Assembly (NCBI GenBank): GCA_964547995.1
Contig: CAZJRB010000017.1
Span: 1-64,000, forward strand
Direction: 5' to 3'
Length of the DNA stretch: 64,000 nucleotides
Source: CAZJRB01 sp964547995
GTDB lineage: Bacteria; Planctomycetota; Planctomycetia; Pirellulales; Thermoguttaceae
A program made the position numbers and the translations under genes. The notes under the pieces are model-generated. The model had not been told where the DNA came from. It saw nothing but the letters and a program-made list of their open reading frames with translations, and did no database searches. Shown here in pieces: positions 58,788 to 64,000 of this stretch (within the stretch, counting starts at the first letter, position 1; the number at the start of each line of letters is the position of its first letter).

Positions 58788-59284
58788 CGGGTAGTGGATA
58801 GAGGGCAGAGGGCAGTGAAGTGTGAGCGCGGGCACCCATGCGGACGGCGTCGGCAACGGAACTGCTCGGGCCGCTGCTCCTCTTTTTTGGTCAACAGAAT
58901 TGTGGATTTCCGGGAACGGGAATAGGGGTTGGGGGCTGGGTCGAAGGGTGGATTCTCACCACCTGCCCGACGTTCGCCTGCTCTCCTGTTCCCCCTGCTC
59001 CTCTTTTTTGGTCAACAGAATCGCCAGTCCGGGCGCCAAAAATGCCTATTTCTCCGAAGGCTTGACATGTAAGCACTTAATGGAACAAAATCCAGAAGCC
59101 GGTTCGGTCGATTTACGTCTTAGGTGGACCAGATCATCCACGTTTGTCCGAACCACGCGGAAAACCGACTACTCAGTAGTTGGGGTCAGAAAGTGCAGTG
59201 CTTTAATCTCCCCCCCCTTTAATCTCCCGCCGCGTCTGCGACTAAGGCTACGACCTGCTCCACCGCGTCGTCGAAGAACGACTG
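58788..59284. other. Gene-free interval with a 27 bp direct repeat
   Basis: The same 27 bp, CTGCTCCTCTTTTTTGGTCA plus ACAGAAT, is at 58874-58900 and 58995-59021. Just before the second copy is CTCTCCTGTTCCCCCTGCTC, complementary in type to the GGGAGCAGGGG tract at 1561-1605. No coding sequence is supported. The right end is the 3' flank of the protease gene. Confidence 0.6.
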
Positions 59285-60310
59285 CTACTGCGCTAGGAAC
59301 GCCAGAAAACGCAGCCCGTGGAACAATAGTGCCAGCAGCCCGATTACCGCCAGCAGCGTCTTGATTTGTTCGGCCCTGGTGGGCAGTTCGTCCGGCGTGT
59401 TGTGTGACACCGCGGCGGTGACTTTCTCCTCCGGCTCCCGGTCCTGTTGCGGAAGTTTCTCCAAGCCGCGGCGCTGCGGCAAGAGTTCCCGCGGCCGCGG
59501 CACCGGTTCCTCGACGTGGGAAAAAGCCGCCAATTCTCGTCCGGTTGGGGGGACATTCACCGTCGCACCGCTCGGCTCGGGCGTCGTTGCCGCCGTCGTT
59601 GAGCCAACCGGCTCGGACGGTTGTCTTCGGGCGATCATCGCCGGGTTCGGCGGCAGTTGCTCCAACATGGCCAAGGGTTCCTCCAGGAACCACCGCACGC
59701 GGCCGCAGTAGCTTCCGGTGGTCCGGCCGCCGGCCGAGCCGAAGAGGACCCCGGCCAGCTCGCCGCTGCCGTTTAGGATGGGGCCGCCGCTGTCGCCCTG
59801 CCGGGCGGAAGTGGAAAGCTCGACCATCTCGAACGGCAGGCTCCCGCCGGGTGAAACGTATTGGACGCATCTCCCCGCCGTTGCCCGGTACCATCCCCGG
59901 CCGTAACCGGCGATCGTCAGCACCTCGCCGTATTGCGGGGCGCGGGTTGCCAGCGGGATCGGCTTGGCGCCGGGCCGCCAGATGGCAAGCGCGGCAAGGT
60001 CCCAATTGCGATCGATCTTCATCACGGCGGCGCCCGAGCGGAAGCCGTCGGGAAAGACAACCATGACCGGTCCGGCCGCATCGCGGACCACGTGCCAGTT
60101 GGTCACCACCAGCCCGTGCGAATCGCTCACGGCGACCAGGGCCCCCGATCCCAGCGACGCCCCCCCCCGGTCCGGCGCAATCACCCGGACGACGGCCGGG
60201 TGGACGTTCTCGGCAAGCAGATCCGCGGACGAGACGAACACGGAAACCATCGCCGATATTGCCGAGACGAGTGTTCTGAAGAATCGGCGTTTTCGATCCA
60301 ATCGGTTCAT
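59285..60310 (-). CDS. Membrane-anchored trypsin-like serine protease
   Basis: 341 residues from MNRLDRKRRFFRTLVSAISAMVSVFVSSADLLAE at 60310, a signal or anchor helix; 80 upstream in-frame residues are rejected. The S1 catalytic triad is visible: His73 in VTNWHVV, Asp104 in NWDLAALAI and Ser174 in QGDSGGP. There is no PDZ domain, unlike DegP. A Pro/Glu-rich linker leads to a C-terminal membrane helix (IKTLLAVIGLLALLFHGLRFLAFL), so the protease domain is tethered at the cell surface or in the periplasm. Substrate unknown. Confidence 0.82.
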   Translation of the reverse strand: MNRLDRKRRFFRTLVSAISAMVSVFVSSADLLAENVHPAVVRVIAPDRGGASLGSGALVAVSDSHGLVVTNWHVVRDAAGPVMVVFPDGFRSGAAVMKIDRNWDLAALAIWRPGAKPIPLATRAPQYGEVLTIAGYGRGWYRATAGRCVQYVSPGGSLPFEMVELSTSARQGDSGGPILNGSGELAGVLFGSAGGRTTGSYCGRVRWFLEEPLAMLEQLPPNPAMIARRQPSEPVGSTTAATTPEPSGATVNVPPTGRELAAFSHVEEPVPRPRELLPQRRGLEKLPQQDREPEEKVTAAVSHNTPDELPTRAEQIKTLLAVIGLLALLFHGLRFLAFLAQ

Positions 60311-60546
60311 GCGCGTACCTTGAGGCAGATCTCCGTCATCCCTCTTCGGACAGCGGAGAAACCAGGAGCCAGCAAAATCGCCCTTGCCGCGAATTGTTGC
60401 CAAATGGCCGCAAGCACACCCCTTTTCTGCCGCAGAGAACCTACGCCGCCGGGGATCGACACAAAGTGAACGGGGTGAATAATCGTTGCAGACCGAGAGG
60501 ATAGCCGGCCGGCGACGCGTTGCGTCCCGGCTATTGCGTCCTGCAC

Positions 60547-62037
60547 TCAATGGCGTCCTCTTGATGGTCCGGGGGCGGGTGCCCCCTCCTTTGTTGTCTG
60601 TTGTTTAAGGAGCCGGATGGCGGCCGCCGTCATCAATTCGCCGCCGCCGGGGGCAATCCGGCTGTTGACCGTCTCGTAGCTGCCTTCCAAGAAGGCCTTC
60701 CGCGTGGGAAGGTAGCCGGGGGCGTCGTTGGCCAACTCGATCACGATCGTGTTGGCAAACGGCGACGCACGCTTGATTTCCAGCCCGAGGTCGACGAACA
60801 CCTCGCCGGGGAGCGTGACAATGGCCACCTCGTTGCCCAGCCGGAAGACCTGCACCTCGATCGGGATCGTCTCGCCGCCGCGCGATTGCAGTGCCATGAT
60901 CTTGTACGCCTTGACCCGTTCGAGAAACGGCACTTTACCCGAGGCAACTTTCTCCATGCCGGCCTTCGCCTGGGCGATTTCCTCTTTGCTGTACTTTTGC
61001 AGCGGGGCGTCGACGATCTCCCGCCGCACGGCCAGCGACGGCGTTACCTTCTTCAGCTTCGGCACCTCCGCCTTGACGGTCGCCGCCAGCGTTTCGCCTA
61101 TCTCGTTCGGCTTGTTGCGTTTCCTCTGCGTCACGTCGATGTGGTTGATGTCGCCGCACGTGCCGGCGCCGAACATCGAGACGAACTTCTCGCCGAACTC
61201 CTTGTGTAACGCCTCGGCGAGGTAGTACGGGTAGTCGGCGCTGTAGAGGGTGCCGCCGGTCGTGTCCAGGTGGAGTGCGAAAACAGTCAGCGACGCCATC
61301 GGGCGGTCCCCGGCCGCGCTGCGCACCAACAGGATGCCGACGTCCGGATCGATCGGCCCGGCCGGGCGGACGATGTCCGGGTTGAGCACGCCGGGGTTGA
61401 ACCGCACGGGCCCCGACTTCATGTGGAAGCGGCGATTGAACGCGAGCCCCTTCTGCTCGGCGACGCCCGCCGCCAGCGTCACCGGCGCGGCGGCCGACTT
61501 CGCATCGGCAATCACGCCGGCCAGCTTCTTGACAAGCTCGGCCGGGTAGTCCGTCTTCTCGCAGGGGTCGTTGCCGTGTTCGGCAACCGCTTTCCGGTGA
61601 AAACGCTCGCGCAGGGCCCCGAAGTAAAGCGGGCCGGTATGGCTGTGCGTTGCCGCGATCGCGATGTTCGCCGCCGGGATGCCCGTCTTCTCTTCAGCAA
61701 GCCGGCGGGCCTGCTTGGCGAGGCCCGGCGAGATGCCGATGATGTCGCAAAACACCAGCGCTGCTTGACAGTCACCCTGGGAGAGCACAATCGCTTTGGC
61801 CTTCAGCGCATCGTGTACCCCGGTGCTGAGCCGTTCGGAGAAATACCCGCTCATCCGGTACGGCACGGGCGGAGTGATGTCCACCACGGCAACTCCCGCC
61901 CACATTTCCGCGTTGGAGTCGGCGGCGGGTGCGGTCGGCGAAAAGCCGATACACACAAAAGCGGCCAGAACAGCCGCCACAAAGAAAATACCCCGGATAA
62001 ACTTGCTTTGAAGTGAGCGCACGGCAAGAGCCCCCAT
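60547..62037 (-). CDS. Secreted neutral/alkaline ceramidase-like hydrolase
   Basis: 496 residues with a signal segment (IRGIFFVAAVLAAFVCIGFSPTAPAAD). The mature start AGVAVVDITPPVPYRMSGYFSERLSTGVHDALKAKAIVL and the metal site AIAATHSHTGPLYFG are typical of planctomycete proteins annotated as neutral/alkaline non-lysosomal ceramidase. MFGAGTCGDINHIDV and VAIVTLPGEVFVDLGLEIKRASPFANTIVIELANDAPGYLPTRKAFLEGSYE follow. Real ceramidase activity is not proven for this subgroup. It is divergent from the oxidoreductase gene at 62136, with a 98 bp shared promoter region. Confidence 0.83.
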   Translation of the reverse strand: MGALAVRSLQSKFIRGIFFVAAVLAAFVCIGFSPTAPAADSNAEMWAGVAVVDITPPVPYRMSGYFSERLSTGVHDALKAKAIVLSQGDCQAALVFCDIIGISPGLAKQARRLAEEKTGIPAANIAIAATHSHTGPLYFGALRERFHRKAVAEHGNDPCEKTDYPAELVKKLAGVIADAKSAAAPVTLAAGVAEQKGLAFNRRFHMKSGPVRFNPGVLNPDIVRPAGPIDPDVGILLVRSAAGDRPMASLTVFALHLDTTGGTLYSADYPYYLAEALHKEFGEKFVSMFGAGTCGDINHIDVTQRKRNKPNEIGETLAATVKAEVPKLKKVTPSLAVRREIVDAPLQKYSKEEIAQAKAGMEKVASGKVPFLERVKAYKIMALQSRGGETIPIEVQVFRLGNEVAIVTLPGEVFVDLGLEIKRASPFANTIVIELANDAPGYLPTRKAFLEGSYETVNSRIAPGGGELMTAAAIRLLKQQTTKEGAPAPGPSRGRH

Positions 62038-62135
62038 TGTGTTGGCGAATGAGCTACGATACGATTATAGTAAGTCCGAACGCGCATGAAAGGGACCGGC
62101 AAAACTGGGCTCGATGCTCCTCCCGGAGAACCGCC

Positions 62136-63179
62136 ATGGAAAACCGAAAACTCGGAGTCGCCATTCACGGCGCCGGCGGTGTCGCCCGGGCACACGCCGC
62201 AAGCTGGAACCACTGCACCCGGGCGGAGATCGTCTCGGTCAGCAGCCGCCGCAGAGAAACGGCCCAACAATTCGCCGACGAGCTGGCCCCGGATGCTGCG
62301 GTTACCGACGACTTCGACGAAGTGCTCCGCAACAACTGCGTGGACATCGTCAACCTTAGCGGGCCGAACCACGTCCACGGCCCCCAGGCAATCGCCGCCG
62401 CCGAGGCCGGTAAACACATCCTGATCGAAAAGCCGATGGTCCTGACGATGGACGAAAACCGGGCGTTGCGCGACGCGGTGGCCAAGGCCGGGGTCAAGAG
62501 CGTGGTCAGCTTCGTACTGCGATGGAACCCGCTTTTCGACAACATCAAGTCGCTGTTGGCCGCCGAGACGATCGGCCGGCTCTTCTACGCCGAGGTCGAC
62601 TACTGGCACGGCATCGCCGACTGGTACTCCGGCTGGGACTGGGCACACACGCGGGAAACCGGCGGCAGCGCCATGCTCCTGGCCGGGTGCCACGCGGTCG
62701 ACGCCCTGCGGTATTTCGTCGGCGACCAGCCCGCCGAGGTCTCGGCCTTCTCGAACAATACCAAGGGGCTCTACGAGTACGACGCCAACGTGGTGGCCGT
62801 CGTGAAATTCCGCGGCGGGGCCATCGGAAAGACCTCCGTCCTGCTCGACGCCCAAATCCCCTACGCCTTCAACATCGACCTGATCGGCACCGAGGGCACG
62901 ATGCGCGACAACCGTCTCTGGTCCAAAAAACTCCTGCCGGGGCAGACCAAGTGGGCCGAGTTGCCGACGATCATGCCCGACTCCGGCGACGTCGACCACC
63001 ACCCGTTCGACGCCGAGATGGATCACCTGGTCGATTGCATCCTCGAAGACCGCGAGTCCCACTGCAACGTGGCCGACTCGTACCACACGCACGAGTTGTG
63101 CCTGGCCATCGACCAATCGATCGCCGCCGGCCGCCCGGTGGCATTGCCACTTGTGTCAGGCGACGAACCATGCCCGTGA
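62136..63179 (+). CDS. Gfo/Idh/MocA-family oxidoreductase
   Basis: 347 residues from MENRKLGVAIHGAGGVARAHAASWNHC at 62136, with GGAGA upstream; a longer frame from 62013 overlaps the divergent gene. The Rossmann loop IHGAGGVARAHA binds NAD(P). The catalytic segment AGKHILIEKPMVLT carries the conserved EKP lysine, and the C-terminal half shows GGSAMLLAGCHAVDALRYFVGD. The family oxidises or isomerises sugars and cyclitols; the substrate is unknown. It is followed by a small membrane gene that overlaps its end. Confidence 0.9.
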   Translation: MENRKLGVAIHGAGGVARAHAASWNHCTRAEIVSVSSRRRETAQQFADELAPDAAVTDDFDEVLRNNCVDIVNLSGPNHVHGPQAIAAAEAGKHILIEKPMVLTMDENRALRDAVAKAGVKSVVSFVLRWNPLFDNIKSLLAAETIGRLFYAEVDYWHGIADWYSGWDWAHTRETGGSAMLLAGCHAVDALRYFVGDQPAEVSAFSNNTKGLYEYDANVVAVVKFRGGAIGKTSVLLDAQIPYAFNIDLIGTEGTMRDNRLWSKKLLPGQTKWAELPTIMPDSGDVDHHPFDAEMDHLVDCILEDRESHCNVADSYHTHELCLAIDQSIAAGRPVALPLVSGDEPCP

Positions 63180-63457
63180 ATCCTTATGAGTCTCCGACGC
63201 AGTCCGGTGTCGAATCGAGCGACAAACGGTTGCCGCTGTCGGCGCACCTTATGGCGGCAGTCTCCTTCGTGTTTGTCATGGTCGGTTTTCTCTTCATTGC
63301 TTGTGTATTCGTGGTTTTCTTACAAGAGCCACTCGACGCACTACCTGGCTGGGTTTCCGCCGTAATGTTCTGCGGCTTGTTTCTCTCAGCGCCGACACTT
63401 GGATTGCTTTCCGCCTGGCAATCAATCAGGCGAGCCAAGCGCAAGTTGCGCCGCTGA
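63170..63457 (+). CDS. Small NPYESP-type membrane protein
   Basis: 95 residues from MPVNPYESPTQSGVESSDKR at 63170, overlapping the last 10 nt of the oxidoreductase gene. NPYxSP near the N-terminus is a recurring tag of small planctomycete membrane proteins. Two helices follow (HLMAAVSFVFVMVGFLFIACVFVVFLQ and GWVSAVMFCGLFLSAPTLGLLSAW), then a basic tail (SIRRAKRKLRR). Function unknown. The overlap suggests coupled translation with the oxidoreductase. Confidence 0.68.
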   Translation: MPVNPYESPTQSGVESSDKRLPLSAHLMAAVSFVFVMVGFLFIACVFVVFLQEPLDALPGWVSAVMFCGLFLSAPTLGLLSAWQSIRRAKRKLRR

Positions 63458-63479
63458 CACGCGTTTTTCGGGCGGTTCG

Positions 63480-64000
63480 TCACGTCGGCAGGCGCCACGG
63501 CGCCCGCATGGGCTGGTTGACCAGCCGGTTGGCCTCCTCGTCGCCGATCACCTCCTCCTTGACGGGGTCGTAGCGGATCTTCCGGCCGGTGCGGATCGCG
63601 ATGTTGCCCAAATGCATAATGGTCACGGCGCGGTGGGCCGCCTCGGGATAGGCCCCGGCCGGCTTTCGGGTGCGGACGGCCTCTACGAAGGTCCGCAGCG
63701 GCTCGGGGTCGGGCATGGCCTCGACCTTCTTGCGGCTTTCCTCGTCGAGATCGTCCAGCGTGACGCCGCGGGGCTGCTTGCGGTTGTACGACTCGCCCCA
63801 CTCGCGGCTGTCGAGCACGAGCGTCATGCCGTCGGCGTATTTCAACTCGACCCACGCCCAAACGCCGGAACACTCGGGATGGGCCGGCGGGGCGACCGCC
63901 TCGATCTCGACCGGGCTGGTCTCGTCCTTGCCGTAGGTCCACTGGAATGGGTCCATGTAGTGCTGCCCGAAATCGGCCAGCCCGCCGCCCTCGTAGTCCC
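63480..64000 (-). CDS. Gfo/Idh/MocA-family oxidoreductase, C-terminal part (cut by window edge)
   Basis: The frame is open to the right edge, so only the last 173 or so residues are present. They contain DYEGGGLADFGQHYMDPFQW, GVWAWVELKYADGMTLVLDSREWG and a terminal RTFVEAVRTRKPAGAYPEAAHRAVTIMHLGNIAIRTGRKIRYDP. These match the C-terminal half of the secreted or cytoplasmic Gfo/Idh/MocA proteins abundant in Planctomycetes. The Rossmann domain and any signal peptide lie outside. It converges with the NPYESP-type gene (22 nt gap). Confidence 0.88.
   Translation of the reverse strand, partial: DYEGGGLADFGQHYMDPFQWTYGKDETSPVEIEAVAPPAHPECSGVWAWVELKYADGMTLVLDSREWGESYNRKQPRGVTLDDLDEESRKKVEAMPDPEPLRTFVEAVRTRKPAGAYPEAAHRAVTIMHLGNIAIRTGRKIRYDPVKEEVIGDEEANRLVNQPMRAPWRLPT

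Overview
The window is high-GC bacterial DNA that reads as Planctomycetota, probably a Pirellulales-type lineage. The evidence is a run of families typical of that phylum: DUF11 repeat proteins, paired beta-barrels resembling the DUF6268 family, a neutral ceramidase-like secreted enzyme, Gfo/Idh/MocA oxidoreductases, a small NPYESP-type membrane protein, and many secreted proteins and lipoproteins of unknown role. Several genes also lack an obvious Shine-Dalgarno site. The placement rests on protein content only; there is no rRNA gene here and I see no tRNA gene. Layout, left to right. 1-1133: an RHS remnant and two tandem short ORFs that look like detached C-terminal repeats of DNA topoisomerase I. 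1615-9066: a DUF11 surface protein, a MazG-like pyrophosphohydrolase with a degenerate receiver protein, larC, a coiled-coil lipoprotein and a PH-like membrane protein. 9392-13990: three DUF4139-like secreted paralogs in tandem, separated by palindromic REPIN-like elements. 14162-17901: an ECF sigma factor, its probable anti-sigma factor and two secreted proteins in one minus-strand block. 18078-19571: a small zinc-ribbon ORF abutting a LarA-family gene. 20289-25421: two outer-membrane-barrel paralogs, birA, a small membrane protein and an exported methyltransferase fusion. 25734-28886: a three-gene envelope or exopolysaccharide-type cassette whose first gene encodes only 58 residues. 29327-35000: a URO-D-like protein, a secreted FAD enzyme and a MATE transporter. 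35397-51169: the merged S10, spc and alpha operons, from rpsJ to rplQ with secY, adk, map and rpoA; rpmD (L30) and infA are not in their usual places. 51228-64000: a putative metallopeptidase, a zinc-ribbon protein, a lipoprotein, fructose-bisphosphate aldolase, glgC, asnB, a Tyr/Pro-rich secreted protein, a membrane-anchored trypsin-like protease, a ceramidase-like hydrolase and two sugar-type oxidoreductases, the last cut by the window edge. How the parts relate. Translation genes run as a plus-strand superoperon about 16 kb long. The flanks are mainly cell-envelope and carbohydrate genes. larA and larC belong to the same nickel-pincer-nucleotide system although they lie about 12 kb apart. 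Intergenic DNA is rich in short palindromic elements of at least five kinds, two of them bounded by CTAG, with no transposase in the window. The least explained loci are the tandem topoisomerase-tail ORFs beside the RHS remnant, the DUF4139 array with a gene-conversion tract, the exported heparinase-tail/methyltransferase fusion, and a gene-free 0.5 kb stretch at 54310-54818 with a promoter-like site and an intrinsic-terminator-like hairpin on the strand opposite its neighbours.
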